This document shows, in pieces, positions 47,067-62,722 of a DNA stretch of 64,000 bases; the stretch's first letter is position 1; every line of letters starts with the position of its first letter. The translations under genes were made by a program, and so were the position numbers. Source of the DNA: Glandiceps talaboti (lineage: Eukaryota; Hemichordata; Enteropneusta; Spengelidae); assembly GCF_964340395.1 (NCBI RefSeq), contig NC_135556.1, positions 21,206,223-21,270,222 of the forward strand. The letters are read 5' to 3'. The notes beneath the pieces are model-generated. The model worked only from the letters and a program-made list of their open reading frames with translations. It was not told the DNA's origin and made no database searches.

Positions 47067-49913
47067 ATAATGCTGTATGCTTTTGTTCACATCATTTTAC
47101 CTTTTTTTGTACACTTTTCTGGATGATGGAACAGCCTGATTTTTACATTAACAGAAAGTTTTGATATACGTTTGGGTTTTTTGGGGTTTTTTGTATCTTT
47201 TCCTTTTTGTACTTTTAATGGTAGCAACAATGCAAAAGTCTATAGAAGTTTCAATACACTTTTGTTTTGTTTATATCTTTTCCTTTTTGTACTTTTAGTA
47301 ATGATGAAAAAGTCTATAGACATTTTGATACACATTTTTTTTTTGTTATGCTTGCCTAACTGGTCACATGATTGTTAACTACCCTTTTGATTCAAGTCAC
47401 CATGCTACAGCCAATCATATCATTCTGATATCAGTCCAAACATAATATCTGAGTGCAGTACAAAAGGAAGACACTAAATAAAATCAATGCACAACAGAGA
47501 ACAGTATGACTAGGTCCACAGAGGATGTTTCACAGCATCAGCTTATTTGTTGCCAATAATTCTTTGTAAATGTTCCCGACAATATAAGCAATGTTCTTTG
47601 ACACGTGCGGTCAGCCCCCTAAACATAAAGAGGCAACAAAGTGACACAAAGCCGCAAGCATTTGCTCAAACCTGCATACAGAAAGCAAGTATTTGATTTT
47701 ATCGTACAAAGCAGGCCGAGCCGGACGGCTGCTGTGGGAAGTACCAACCACGCTTTCTTTTATGTGGTTGGCCACACAATTAAGCTGTATACATAACAAA
47801 TATGAAAGCATACTGAACATACAGCACTCTTTTAATTCAAATTCTCTGCATTTTTTTCATTCTCTTTAGAGTACTCTTGAGAAATGAGAAAAACCAATTA
47901 GAGTGTTTGCTTTTCTCTCCTGATCAAGTAAAACAATAGAGGTGACAGAGGGAGCTGTGTAAGTATGTAATTGATGGTGGTAACAGCAACTTCAACGGTT
48001 CTCTAGACCTCATTTTTCAGACATCATTAGAATTAATTGTTCACCCAGTATTGTAGTCAGTCATAAAGGAATCTTTCAACTGGTGTACAATGGAGACAAT
48101 AATTACCACTCCACTCAGAGGATGGAAAGAATAAATGTGTCCCAGTCGATACTGTTAATTGCTAGCTTTATCAAACTCTATCAGTATTTGCTCTTTAATT
48201 ATACAAGAGTCCTACTTCTAAATAGTAATGCTACTCCAGGAAATAAAAAATCATTTTCATAAACTATACGTTTTGGAGAGTCACGTTAATTGTCATGGTA
48301 ATATATCATTTCCAATTACTTGCGATTTCAGAGAAACATCAAGACGATATTGTGCATTTATATGGTATCTTTGCTTTATAACAGTAGGTGATGTAAAATC
48401 CGAAAATTACCGATAGTTTATGAAAGAGTCTCTATTTCTTGGAGTGGTGTCGGTGTCAAGAAGTCAATGAATTTATATTTTTGAGTTTAGTATCACTCTG
48501 CCAAAGTTTGCACTACATACACTGACACTGTACACTGTACATGTGATGTGTTGATTTGACTGATTAATAGACAAGACTTGTATGAACTTTATTGCATGGT
48601 TCCAGTCTGAAGAAAATATCTGTTCAAAATAGAATGAATGTTATTAGTGCAGCAAACTATAAAATGCATATTTTTTTGAAAATCTCAAAAGTTACCTATA
48701 GGAGCGAGACAAAGTTGATACAATTTACATGTAATAAAGACAAAAATAAATTGACAATATCAAAATACAAAACTTGTTCAAATACTTTTTCTGCGATGAA
48801 AATTTGCCTTAGGCCAAAAAAAAAAAGAACTGTTCTGGTCAGCGCGAATCACTTAAATACCCTCACGTCTTTTTTTTCATGTTTGTCCAAAACCTGAGGG
48901 GGAACACGAAAATAACCCTCCCTACTTCAGTGAAGACAACTGCAGAGCCAATCATGAACAATCAAATGACACCTGCCCCACATACACACTTGCTCTAAAG
49001 TACAAAATAAAAGGAACAGTAACTGCCACAAATAGTAGATTGAGTGACATGTTTGTTGAGAATAAAAAAAAATAGTGTTATCACACCATTTTAGATAAAC
49101 TGTCCTGACCAGAAATAATTTTTTGTTTGGTCATGAGTTTTATATGATATTGCCATCTACTTTTAAGGGACATACAGGTATTTTAGTTTCCTCAATCTAG
49201 CAGTTATTCTTTCTTTCTTTTTTTCAAAACAGAAGGCCAAGCATTAAAATGACTACTTGGTCATTCATTACTCATCAATGCTAGATTTCCACTATCATTG
49301 TCATCCATTTGTCCAATTGTCAGGTTTCTTTTAAAAATCAATTGATAATGCTTACTTACACTTGGCAGATTTCAGGACATGGGTATTGTTGTTTTGTTTA
49401 TTTGCCAAGCTTGGTTTGTTTTTTATTTTGACTGTTAGTAGCTTTTCAGTGCGAGATTCCCCGCCATCCAATGTCAACCATTCATACATCTGCTATTCTA
49501 CATCAATCTATTACATTATAAACTGATATACACTCACTCTTTCCCCTAGGAGATTATGGGATGATGATACTGAAGTACTTGTTGATTTGGCCAGCCTAAT
49601 TTGTTTTTTATTTTCTTATGACCAATGATTCAAAGACTTTACTATTGTTTTCTGATAACAATGGCATACTATACTTCTCTCTCTCAGTTTTAAGTTTGGT
49701 GTTTCTACAACTTTGTATTGTGCCATTCCAGAAGTACTGCTTGAAAAGTAGCCAATCATCACAGATTTTGCCTTCTTACTATGTTGTACTCAATTATCTA
49801 CTTCGATTTCAATTACTTGCCTGAAGCTAGGTGTTCTCCATGTATACAAATGTTGAATTGTAACTACAATACAGCATAGCCATGGCTCCTTGTACTGGAG
49901 TAGTCTGTCTAGT

Positions 49914-50125
49914 GGCGTGATGGAGTGACTCCATATCTAACAGTGTGATGGAGTGACTCCATGTCTAATGGTGTGATGGAGTGACTCCACATATAGCGTT
50001 GTGATGGAGTGACTCCACATATAGCGTTGTGATGGAGTGACTCCACATATAGCATTGTGATGGCGTGACTCCATGCTAGTGGTGTGATGGAGTGACGCAG
50101 TGTCTGGTGGTGTTTTGGAGTGACT
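49914..50125. repeat. 28-bp minisatellite
   Basis: About eight copies of GTGATGGAGTGACTCCACAT plus ATAGCGTT-like spacer. The GGAGTGACTCC core is a perfect palindrome in most copies. Confidence 0.92.
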
Positions 50126-50431
50126 CTAACAGTGTGACTGTATCATCTATGTAGCAAGGCATTCATTATACTAGAAGTAGACAAGATAGTACTGGAATAG
50201 ATCTCCAATGACATGAGATTTCAAATACTACAAAATTATTATATCTTATATCTATCAGACCTTTATTTCACATACTAGTACTTTATAAAGTCATGAATCA
50301 ACCTGGCAAATTAAACCACAACAATGTACAACATTCAATATTCAACACAAAGATGAACTATGATATTGTACCATGTATATTGATCAGTTTTTAAAACCAA
50401 GAAGCTGTCAAGTTGACTGGACTTTGAGAGA

Positions 50432-50556
50432 TCATTCTTTCACTGTTTTTGCATCGTAGTAAACCACAGCCTCTTTTACAGCACCATTTCGCAGTGCCGC
50501 AGAAGAAATATCAGCTATGCTTTGCAGGAATGTCTTTTTGTTAAAGTTTGGGAACC
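50432..50556 (-). CDS. possible terminal coding exon of an unrecognised gene
   Basis: After a minus-strand CATGCAG acceptor there is an open stretch of 40 codons to TGA (50432-50434), starting FPNFNKKTFLQSIADISSAA and ending VKEAVVYYDAKTVKE. The composition is protein-like, with balanced charged and small residues, unlike the low-complexity frames around it. Upstream of the acceptor the same frame runs into a ~35-bp repeat and is not convincing. I do not recognise the protein and could not find a preceding exon. It may be a pseudogene fragment or chance. Confidence 0.22.
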
Positions 50557-52845
50557 CTGCATGGTAACAGGAGAATTTGGCAAAACTTGTGCATAGATTT
50601 ACCGGTATATTCCTTGGAAGATTGGTGGGGAATCCCAGAAAAAAAGAGCAAGGGAACTCAGATGGGTTTTGTAGACATACTGCACTGTCGTGCACAAAGT
50701 CAACATATACATACTGCACTGTCATGCACAAAGTCAACATACATACTACACTGTCCTGCACAAAGTTAAGTCTGTGGAGAATACATGTGTAGTATGATGA
50801 ACAGTATATATCCACATAAAAAGATACTTTACAAGGAAAAACGACCATTACCACTAACAGTGGTAACCCTTGAATAAATTAACATGTACGTGTAAACAGT
50901 TAAAATACAATAAGCCTCCTCCAACAAATTATTACTGGTGTGAGCTTACCCTCAGGATATAGCCACAGGTTGTTGTTGGTGTCAAATTAACGCTTACACA
51001 TTAGTAGAGGACATTCTCTTTCAACACTCAATAAAAGTTTCCTCCCTCACAATCCCTCTGATCAGAAGATATAGTACCTAAAAGTAGCCTGCAGCAGTAA
51101 TTCACTTTTTGTTTATTTGAGTTTCTGCCTTTGTTGGTATATATTTGGATGTTGTTAACTTCAATGGGTGTGTGTATATTACTTTCTGTTGAAGTCCTTC
51201 ATTGTGGATAGTACTAAAACATGTGCTACAACATGTCCAATTGATCTTTTCTTTTGTTTCCCTATATTCCAATTTTAAGGTTCATCAAGCTACCTTACAA
51301 GGACACACAACTGAAATGTATTCAATCCTAGATGCACGACATGTCCACAACATGGTATGAAGTGGCACTATTTTGATAAACTGGACAAAACTAAATAGGT
51401 CCGCTTAAACTCAAATACATACCCAACTGGATCGAAGACTAAATCAAAGAAAAATAAACTTCTTTCAACTCATAACAACACTATCATTGAAGTCACTATA
51501 GTCTGCTTGGTGAAAATATCTCACAAAATATACTGAATGTGCCTATTTCTGAAAAAAAAGTCACATATATTTTGCAAGCCAACAACCTTCGACTTTTTCG
51601 AGCACTCCTCATCATATCAAATGCATTCTGCATTTTGCAATGTAGTAAATGTATGTATGATTTTTTCATAGCTAGGACATCAATAATGGCATTTCAGTTT
51701 TTTGGATGCCGCATGTTGAGAGCATATAGCCATGATAGCAACTTAGTTCTGAGAGCAGTATACAAGAAATGGCATGATGATAAACTACTATCATGTATGT
51801 AGTACACTCCTGACAAAAAATTCGGATTCAATTTGAATGAATCTGTGAGTAGAAATTTCATTACTAAGATATACTTTTAGTCAATACTCTTTTGATTTTG
51901 TCAAATTAACTGGGTCATTTAGATGAGTGCAAATCATGTCTACAAAGTGTACCTATGGCAGATAATGAATGATCACATACTATTTGTATTTGTACTGCAG
52001 TGCATTACTAAAAACATTACTGCATACATGTACACAAATAAGTATGTGATAATTCCATTTACACAAAAATCACATGAATGCATGCACAGTTGTATTTTGT
52101 TATGAATCTGTCGTTTTGAGAAGACATGGCTACAGGACCCAATCACTCAAAAGTGCCAGTGTATTATACACAGGGTATTTGTACTAGTGTTTTGTGGTGT
52201 ATTCTGCAGCGCTTTCACTTGCTATACTCATGAATATACAGCCAAAGAGGACACAAGCACCCATGCAAATAACCCCCCCCCCCCCCCACTCCACACTGGT
52301 TCTTGTCTGTCATAGGGTTCTGTCATTACGATGGTAAAGCATATACAATTTCCACATTTACATATATTTGTATTGCCTTTTTATTTTTGTTTTATTATTT
52401 TCTGTTCACTACAATATCTGGAAATACCCTAGCTAGGTGGTACATCGTTTTCCATGAAACACACCACACTTTCGTACAGTAATGTACAATTTACATGTAC
52501 TACAAGGGCTCATACATACATATCACAATATGTTGCAATCCACAAGGGAAAAGAGTATGCCTTAGAACTACCATGGTGGCCCTAACAGTAACACAGCTCA
52601 TAAAAACCTATAGTCTAATGAATATCTTTACAATGTCATGAATCACAATAGGTGTAAACCACAACCCCATGAGTTAGTATTTCCATATCACCTGTACTCA
52701 GGAACACTTGGAATAAGTACATACACGTATGAGTGTGTGTATTCAATAAAATTCTTGTTATAAATACAGGTTATAGAGAACATCCTGTTACCAACAAATA
52801 CCCTTCAAATCATTTCAATTGTATTTATAATTACATACATAATAA

Positions 52846-52854
52846 TAGAGAGAG

Positions 52855-52950
<96 letters not shown>
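52846..52950. repeat. (GA)n microsatellite ending in a G run
   Basis: A GA tract of roughly 95 bp with a few interruptions, ending GGGGGGGGGG. Open frames across it are artefacts. Confidence 0.96.
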
Positions 52951-52952
<2 letters not shown>

Positions 52953-55806
52953 AAGAGAGATACAGAGAAGGAAGAGAGGGGAGGGAGGGATGTTGGGAGA
53001 AAGAAGTGATCCCGACTCCTTTAACATAACCATCCTAGCTAGACAAGTCACCACAAGTGTTATCTATTAAACATGTTGACTAGATCAGTCATTAATCAGT
53101 ACTGAAGTTTTTTCATGACCTTTTGTTTCTCTCACTCCTAAAGATGCTTAAAAGGTATTGGTAGGACCATTTAAGTGCTAATTTTATGTACCAATTTACA
53201 CTTTCTATCAATTCCCACAGTTTTATAGTATACTCAGACCCAGTTAAGTCATAAAAGCATTTCAATTAGTTTCTCACTACTCCTGAACACTCACACTATA
53301 AACCTGAAACAAAACAATGGCAACTAAAGTGAATTCAAGTTCATCATTTTAGTTCACAGGCATACATCATCTCCGATAAAAGTCAACTCGGATCATTAGA
53401 AAAGTTTTAATGTCCTGATAACATTGCTGAAAACTTATTGTTTGTACATTTTCAGTTCAGTATCCACATATTTGAAAAGGTTTTATTCTCAAACAGAATC
53501 ATTACAATTCATATAAATCTGTGACAAATAGTAACAAACATTTTGGTGATATTAGAAATAGGTTGTAAGAGCCAACAATGGCTAATAATGTAGCACTTTG
53601 CCATTTGCATTCTTTCGTTAATTTTATTCTACGATTTTTTTGGTAAATCAGAATTTTCTGCAGAGTAATCAAAGCTATTTCCTTAGCCAAATTTATGCAC
53701 TGCAGATGAAGTATGTATGTAAAACCTCTGTTAAAATTGCCTTGTAATTGCTAGAAGTTAATTAGCAAGAACCTGTAAAATCAACAAGTGATTGTGAAGG
53801 GATTGAAGCTAATCTTGTCAATGATGCAATAAAATGGTCAAAATACTTGGCAAACTTTTAGACTTTAACAATCAAGTAATTGACTCAATAACAATGTTGG
53901 TGTCTGTGAAAGGAACGATGTATGTGGCCAAGTCTGTAAGCAGGGGAACTGTGATAATTGCAGCCCTGTAGGCTTAAGTATACTTTATTGTTTCAATAAT
54001 CAGATAATGTTGGAAGGCAATACAGGTGTGTTGGTAAGTTTACAATTTCCGGTAAACATTTACTATTCTACTGAAATGTGTGATTCTATTGCAACACATT
54101 TCGTTGGTATTTGAAAGCCCAGCCACAAAGCAACCATTAAGTATGTGCCAATTTATTACAAATGCATATGATGTGGGATTTTGTTCAAAATACTACATTG
54201 GAGGAAACTGAAACAATTTGGTCACCCATGCTACAGGAAAGCATAAATAGAAGTAGATCTCTGCATAGAAAGTACCTTTTATTCAGTAATATTATGGGAA
54301 ATCTTAGCAAATGGAAGTTTTGATCAATTTGTTATTCAGATTTTGAAAGCATTTCTGTACAGGTTTCTGCAAACAGAAGTGGAAGACAACAATTTGTGTA
54401 TTTATAAGTATGTATTGGCAAGATTGATACATTCCACACAATTATAAAATATAACACTGAAAAATCACACTTTTTCACATACATGTAGAAGGGAAGAGGC
54501 AGGTAAAGATAGGCACACAAGGGTCCAAAATGAACATTTTTTTTGTTTTATCGAGGAGCAATGTTGTAGCCTGTTTACAGTGTTATTCCATTCAATTTCT
54601 CATATCCTACGCTTGTATTAACTAGAATTGCAAAATGCTGTTTATATGGTTTGAAAATATCCACTCAATCAGGTTGTTTGTTACCATGGGGTGTTCAAAT
54701 GTTGTTAGTTGGCGGAAGGACTTCTTATGAAGAATATGGGGTATTATACCATACCAAATTAAACAAAAAATATGGCATTTATACCCTTGTCATTCTACAT
54801 CAGGACAACTTGTGTCTATGTCATGACAGTGGGTGTCTGCATCATCGGTTCTGCTGTGTTTGAAATACGAGTTAAAATTTTCAAAATTGCCATTACTTTC
54901 CCTGATTTTTCATTGATATTACTGGCACTGGTATAATTATATTATTTCCCAAAATATTTCTTCATTCAGCCAAAAAATACTTGTGACATAAGGGTTTTGT
55001 CACTACGAGTTGCAAGATGAGTAGTGACAAAAGGCCCCTTAGGTCACTCATTTTTTCCTTGGCAGAACGAAGAAAAATATTGGGGAATACTATCTAATTG
55101 TTCCATACACTGCAACAATAGAACACAGGCTATTCTGAGATTCTGATGACGACAGCACATAGCATGAGGATCACATGGTAGCGTTAACAAGAATTGACAA
55201 TATTCCATCTGACAAGAAAATTGACTTGTGGTTATCAGGTTTGTATTGTCTGTCAGTACTCATTGTACTCAAATACGTAGTCTATCATTAGGTTACTTGT
55301 ACTGCCAGGGAATAGTAAGAATCAAATGACCTTATCAGATCTCATATCTACACATAGCCGGAGTTACAAGCATGCAATGATGGATGTGTTGAAAGTAGAT
55401 ACACTTGTAGAAATAGTGCCTTCAATACTTTATCTACGTGTGGGGGCTCCAATGACTGCTTTTTTTTTTCACTGCAAAAAAATGTGGAGAGTTTCTTATA
55501 CTTCATACATCCTTGTATACAATGGAAATACCAAGGGATTTGATTTTCAAAGAAAAGCTAATTTACTTTTTTTTATATGGATTCCTTTTCCACTGTTGTG
55601 AAAGGTTTAATATAGAAAGTCTTATAGTGAAAAGTATTTTCACCTGGATTCCATTACAATGGAAAGGAGATACTAGTGGCGAGAAGGATAACATTCTTTA
55701 CAGTGAAAAGAAAGTAATGAACAATACAGCCATATTTAAGTAGAAGCACCAACGCTCTCTCAGCTCTGGCTGAATTATCACATATTTTCCAGTCCAGTAA
55801 TATATA

Positions 55807-55882
55807 GAATATATATATATATATATATTTATATATAAATTTACACTGAGTTCTGTCTATAAATGTAAATAATACCGTAAAC

Positions 55883-55942
<60 letters not shown>
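55807..55942. repeat. two (TA)n tracts
   Basis: TA runs at about 55807-55830 and 55886-55942, separated by ordinary AT-rich DNA. Confidence 0.93.
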
Positions 55943-55948
<6 letters not shown>

Positions 55949-56352
55949 TATAGCATTACCAATTCCAGTGAATTTTGTGACGTCATCGCTGTACATTATT
56001 ACTGATAATGTACTCCGTTATTGGGCATCGCGGCCCCGGAACGAGCATAACAATACAAGCTTATTTGTTCTGTTTCTTCATACGACTAGGTATTTTTTCG
56101 AAATGTATGTTGTTACTTATGATTGTCATTTCCACTGTTTAAAAATACAACGCATTCATGAAACAAATTTGTGTTCACAGCAGTTCATTGGAGTGTATAT
56201 GTGTGTGTACGTGTACGTACGTGTGTCGCTATGATTAGTATTCAGCTTCCGGGCCGAACATGGCAGACGATCTTCAGCGCTGTGTATATTATACGTTGTT
56301 TTGCGTTTCTCGGTCTACAAATTCACTGGAATTGGCAAAACTATAAAATAAT

Positions 56353-56494
56353 AACAATAATGTTCGTCCTCCCAGCCCATAATGGACTCAAGCAAACTTT
56401 GCACTCCATAATGGGCTCGGCTGTCGCCTCGCCCATTATGTCGTTCAAAGTTTGCTTTCGTCCATTATGGGCTGGGAGGGCGTACATTATTGTT
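56353..56494. mobile_element. 142-bp foldback element
   Basis: AACAATAATGT at the left and ACATTATTGTT at the right bound arms that are inverted copies (CCTCCCAGCCCATAATGGA versus TCCATTATGGGCTGGGAGG; AAGCAAACTTTG versus CAAAGTTTGCTT). The element is locally GC-rich compared with its surroundings and abuts a long TA tract. No coding function is expected. Confidence 0.85.
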
Positions 56495-56692
<198 letters not shown>

Positions 56693-59600
56693 AGCTTGTC
56701 TAAAGTTTTAAAATCTAGCGTACATATCTAATGACACAAAATAAGGGTTTTCACCTTTAAAAACCCTGGACAAATCAGTGCTGAATAACATACACACTTG
56801 ATGTACCGGTATGTTCTGAGTTTCAACCAAGATACTGCATCAAATACAGGTTTTTGACTTAAACAAGGACAAAAGCATTCATCTGTATGCTCAGCAATTT
56901 GTCAGGTCCTTGAACTTATGACTCAGACATCCTTGTAAGTTGCAAGATCTCTAATAATAACATTTTTTTATCGACAGAATCTTTGGGCTACAGGTAATAA
57001 AAGTGACAAATTTACACACACAAACAGACACGCACATAGATGTACCTGGTGTATCATAAACATGATAAACCTTCAGCAATATTATTAATTTTGTTTTTTC
57101 AACAAAAGATATATGATAGACACCACTTCTAGTAGTGACAACATGATAACACTTGACACTTTGGCATTCACAAACTACACTTGTAACGGATAGAGAAAGT
57201 CAACAAGGTATAAGATTATCAGGTATCACGACAGCATACCAGAAGTACAAAAGTAGCGTGCACATTACCAATGTTCGTTTCATCTAAACCTATTGTGCAT
57301 AGTCTCACTGCTACTCTGCTCAAGAAAACTCCTTTCTGTTCTTAGTTAAAACCAAGAAAAGACAAAATAACTTTAAAATAGAGATCAAAATGATGCTAAA
57401 AATCACCTCATTTAAAAATCCAAAATATTAAAATAGCCACCACCAAATACTGTGCTAACTCTATGGTAAAATAAACTATCATTGATTTTGTTGAAAGCAA
57501 AATATCAAGAGGACCATGCTTTAATATGGCAAAGTTTGGAAAGATTTGAATGACTATCTGGGAACTCGGTCCCTGGGGTACATTCTACCTAGGTTTATAT
57601 TGATAATTTCTTCTTTGGACATGGGTCAAACAACATCATACAGCTCATTTCATGTGTCTCTTTTGATGCATGTGACAATAGCCATTGTAGTACACCCCTG
57701 AAGATGCTGATGAGATGTCAATGAAAATTTGAGATTCAGTACCAAGAAATTTGTTTACTCTGTGAACAGAAATTTTCATTACTGAACATCGTGCAATCTA
57801 TTAACATTTAAACTTAAAGGGAATAATTCATGGCCAGCTGAAACACAACTTGGGTCTTTTGCAGCAATGATTATGACTGAATGTCAACACAGAAGTAAGC
57901 AAGAATTGGATACTGGCTGTCCTTATGTTTCACATGATACCACTGTGGTGTCCAGGTAAAACTTTTTCCATACCAAACCACCTCCTCTATCAAGGATATT
58001 ACTATACCTTGTCTATACACTATTTTTATTTGGGGAGGGGGACTGGGGATGATGGTGGCATGGCCAAAGCCTGCAGAACAATGAAAACTCTCGCAGTGGC
58101 TTGAAGAGGGGAAAACTAAAGATAAGATTACAAGCAACCACATTTCACTGTAGTTCAGTGTTCTTCCTTGACCCCTCAAACTACCTCTCACACAAAATAC
58201 AATACAAGAGCATGCTGGTCAGTTTTGTTGAAGTTATCCATATCAATCATTTACATATCACAAGTATGCCAATTTGTTGGCACCCTTTCACTGGAAGAGA
58301 CAGATACAGTTCTTAATTTAAAAGTTTTCCAACAGGTGTCAGGTGGAAGTCCATATAGTTAGCTGTGATGATACATATCCTTCTGATGCATACAGTACAT
58401 GTATATATTTCTAGAAAAGCTCTAGCATCAGCTCAGTTGCTCCCAAGACACACAGAATGCTATCAATTTGAGTGCAAGGTTTTATTTATTTACAACAGGA
58501 AATCCATCCATCCAGTTTTTCCTAGCAAGATTAATCCCTTGTGCAGATTGTACTTCCCTACAAAAATAATTACCTTTATTTCGATGAAAAAGAAAATCAC
58601 AAAATACAAAATGATACAGTGAAAAATAATTTTTCCTCAAAAAGTCTGTATTTCAACTAGTATATTTTTTATGAAGTTCAGCAATCTAGTATATCGTATT
58701 GACACTAGACCCCTCCTCCCCCTAAATCAATGAAGTCTGTTTATTGAACTTGTGTGACACTGTGTGATTGTCTGATAATTTATATGAGAGAGTGGTAGTT
58801 CTTTGTCTTAAACCAAATTTAAGAATTAGAGGAACAAAGTAAACTCCACCTCTGCCTCCTACATCAAGTATTGGAGTGCACTGAAACCAGGACAAGAACA
58901 AGCTGCTGATCACGTAATTCACATAAATCTCAACTTCAAACATACTTCACACATTTGGTGGAGTTATAACAATCTCTACATTTAATGACAGGATTAATCT
59001 AACTAAGTACCTCAAATATTACTGAATTGTTTCAATATTAGGTCATGTTGTACCTGTATTTATTTATTTACACACTAAATCTATTTTAGCTCAATACAAT
59101 TTTTTTCCATGGAAATATCTCCTGTTAACATTACTGTTCACATCTTGTACAAATTGTTGTGTTGCAAATAAAGAATACACCATCGTCATGCCATGACATC
59201 ATAATATATTCATATTTCAATGTTAAACATGTGCAATACATAATTTATTATTTCATATTCTAAAACATGCACCCAGTTTTATTTTTCATGTAAAAATGCT
59301 CCAAGGTACAGTAGTCTCACAATTACAATGGAATATACAGTATAAAAAAATTAACAGTTTGATATTGATGGTTTCAAAATAGCTAACAGATTTCAAACTT
59401 TTATAAATCTAACTTCATATTGAAGCATAGGTATCTTACAGGGAAACATGAATTCAAAATATATATTCTGCTGATAGAAGTCTTCCAAGCCTAACAGTCC
59501 TGACTTACAGCATTCAAAATTATATATACTATATCGTAGAAATTCAACAATTCATAAGTAAAATTTCCACTTGCATTGTTTGCCAAAATAAAGAGTGCCT

Positions 59601-62600
59601 CATATGCCCTAAAATGCTGACGTTCCAAAGTAAATAATTTTACAGGACATGCTTCCTGGGCAGTTATACCCCTATACCCAGTGGTCCCCCCACCAGCGTG
59701 CCTCTATTGAAAGAAATCTTGTGGGTCAAAATGCTAAAAACAAGGTTAAGAGAGAGAGGGAACACCAATTTGTTAAGTCATAAGAAATTATTGTATGTCA
59801 ATGGTGCATCAGAAATTGGCTTACAGGACACCCCTATCCCCATGCTTCCTGTGCACTTTAAACATTTCTTCACAAATCAAAGAAATTTTGAAAATGATAT
59901 AAATTGAGCAGGAAGTGTATTCTGGATTAATATCTCTCTTTTTTTGTTTCCAAACTATGCCCCTATTGCTCTAATCCAAAGGTTGGGTAATAATTTACAC
60001 TACAATGAAAATTCTTGTGTAAGCTTTGTCAAGAAAAATCAACAAAGATTTTTAAAGTACACATGTCCCATATGTGAGAAGAATGTGAATGAAGTACAAT
60101 CATGACATGAATTTAATCCATTATAGTTATACTACACCCCCTGCCCACACACTTCAACATTCTCTACTAGCTTGCATAGCTTTATCAAAAGAACTTTGCT
60201 TTCTTTTCTATTTTGACAAGAATAATCCCGCACTTTATGCCATACTCACGACACCATACCTCACGACTCCAAATCCTTGATACACCTATCATATATCACA
60301 CCTATCATACAGGGATCAATATTTCAGTGTTTTCGCTATCTGTTTCCACTTCCATTATGGGAAAAACACATAAATATAAGCTTTAGGTTAGTTATTCATT
60401 ATGCATGAATCACGACTAGAAATCCCCAGGGAATTCCCTTGACTATATTATACATTCTCATATTACTATAATAAACTTGAGGTGAACTTCAAGTCATTCT
60501 CGCAAGCCAGAGTTAGTATTTCTAAATTCTACCACTACATTTTGAAATATAGGCTCGTTAAGAACGTTGCCGTAAAACAGGCTGTGGTTTGCGACCATGA
60601 CTTCACGTATACTTATGCACTACCATATGAAAGAATACTTCCTGTGAGTGATGTGTATATAAGTATACACAAACATTCTTTCACAATTCATATCCTGAAG
60701 TGTTGTGTGCTTACAAATATTTTCCTTTATCATAGTCACATATTAAATGTTTTGTTTGCTTTAGACAAAACAACACAATAAGCTAGGGGCTGAATCTTCT
60801 AGAGTGCAACTGTTCAGTATAAAGAGCAAAACATAAGTACTGAATTGTTGGTTAAATATGACAGAAGATTAAACCACTTGAACTTAAGAAAAAACAAATA
60901 AAATCTATTTAGTGGTTTTAATGTGCAGACAAATTTGACCAATAATCCACATGACATTTATGTTAGCTACTAAGAACAACTTGGGGGAGTCAAAAACATG
61001 CTGTGTCTGATACTTTATTTTTATAGTATAGTATTATAAATTAAACTTTTATTCTTCACGCATAAAAACTTTAATGTTCTTGTTAACCAATACATAAACC
61101 TCATGATACGCATTGTACTCTGAGTGACTATGACAATTTGACGTGGAGTGCATGGACGGAAGGGTGAATTGAAATGGTTTAGAAGATGACCTGGTAGTTT
61201 CACTCTTATATTAGTTTCACCGCCTATTTAAACTGAAGTTTCGTACCAAAATCACGGCTCAATATACACAGGTATGCAAGTTTTACTAAATTTCCCTCTC
61301 TTGTTACATCAAGGCTCTGAAACTTCTAGCAAAAACACTGATATTATAGTAGTTGATTCAAATGTACTCCAATAGTTCCTGAAAACTCCCCTCATCAGAT
61401 ACAGTTCATTTGTTCAGATAAACTCTGAAACTGAATGTCCTTGCAGTGTCCTACAGAGCATGCACACTGGTCAGGCTTCATTTCACGCCTGTTTATATTT
61501 GTCTAGACATCTGACTGAGAACAAACTCATCTTCATTCCTAGAGCTGCTATAAAAGTTTCATTGAGTTCACACTGGCATAGGGTGATGTTCATAAGTGAC
61601 TGCCCTTGTGTAATATGCACATGTACATCATATGAACAACATTCCATCTTTTTCTGTATTTCTTTCACTTTTCATCTCTACTTTAGTCACAAATCACAGG
61701 AATTAACAATTATTCTTACTACGTGTGTCGATATCAAAATTTCACTAAAACAGGATACACATTTACAAAAATTTCAGATACACAAATTTTCAAAGCCGGG
61801 CACATGCATGTCATGCTTGTCAATTCCTGGTGGAATTAGGGCATTTTTTAGATCAATTATTTCAATCCTGTCAGAACAACAACATGCTTTTCTAATGCAG
61901 TGCAATTTTATTTAAAACACAACTATTGCATGAGTTTTCAAAGATGTTAGCAGCAGCAAGGAGCACTCAAAGTGACAGTAAGTCTACACACAGTTCTGAG
62001 ACCATGTCACAACTTGTAGTTGCTTGAAAGACTCACTATTTAAAATTCTGTGTGAATAGAGGATATCCTATGTGCCTGCAGGTACAATTAGTGAGTTGGT
62101 CTTCCTGTTTACAGTACATATATTAGCTTAGCCATGTGACAATGTATTTAATTAGACTCCACTAATTAATTGCCAATTACACTGTCTTGGTACTTGACTG
62201 GTTCAATTCATCAATTAGTCTGCACTCACCAGGACACACACTGTCATAATAGCACCAACATCATCACTATTCTTGCATGCCTGCCAGCTAACAACAGTAT
62301 AAGGCTGCAAAATTTACATTGTAATAGTTTACTCAACTCCTTAGTGCCACATAGGCTGACAACAAACTGTGCAGACAGGAAACCCTATGGTTGCACTAGT
62401 GCCTCACAACTGTCAACACTTGGATTTGACAAGATTGAGAAGTTCATACTGAGTCATAAGAAATTATCTTAACACTGTGGTATGTTAGTTCTTTCAATTG
62501 GTTATCACAATCTGACACTATGAACACTACAAGGTGTCTCAGTTCTTCCAATTGGTTACCATAACTGTCTATGTAAGTCCCTACATTGGACTGTTATCTG

Positions 62601-62682
62601 AGAAGTGTTTGCATATCTGAAACTTGTCCTGTGTCAAAGAATGTGTTTGCATTATAATTAACAGGCTATTTAAATCATTATT

Positions 62683-62683
<1 letters not shown>

Positions 62684-62722
<39 letters not shown>

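Noticed and set aside
56245-56320. Possible gene start: CTTCCGG ETS-like motif just before an ATG in MADDLQRC context (ATG at 56260)
   Set aside because: Suggestive of a TATA-less promoter and first exon, but the frame closes after about 28 codons. No clear donor or downstream exon could be tied to it.
61460-61915. 151-codon + strand frame
   Set aside because: No family match, no supporting splice context, and a Ser/Phe/Cys/His-rich composition typical of chance frames in AT-rich DNA. I could not exclude a lineage-specific gene but have no positive evidence.
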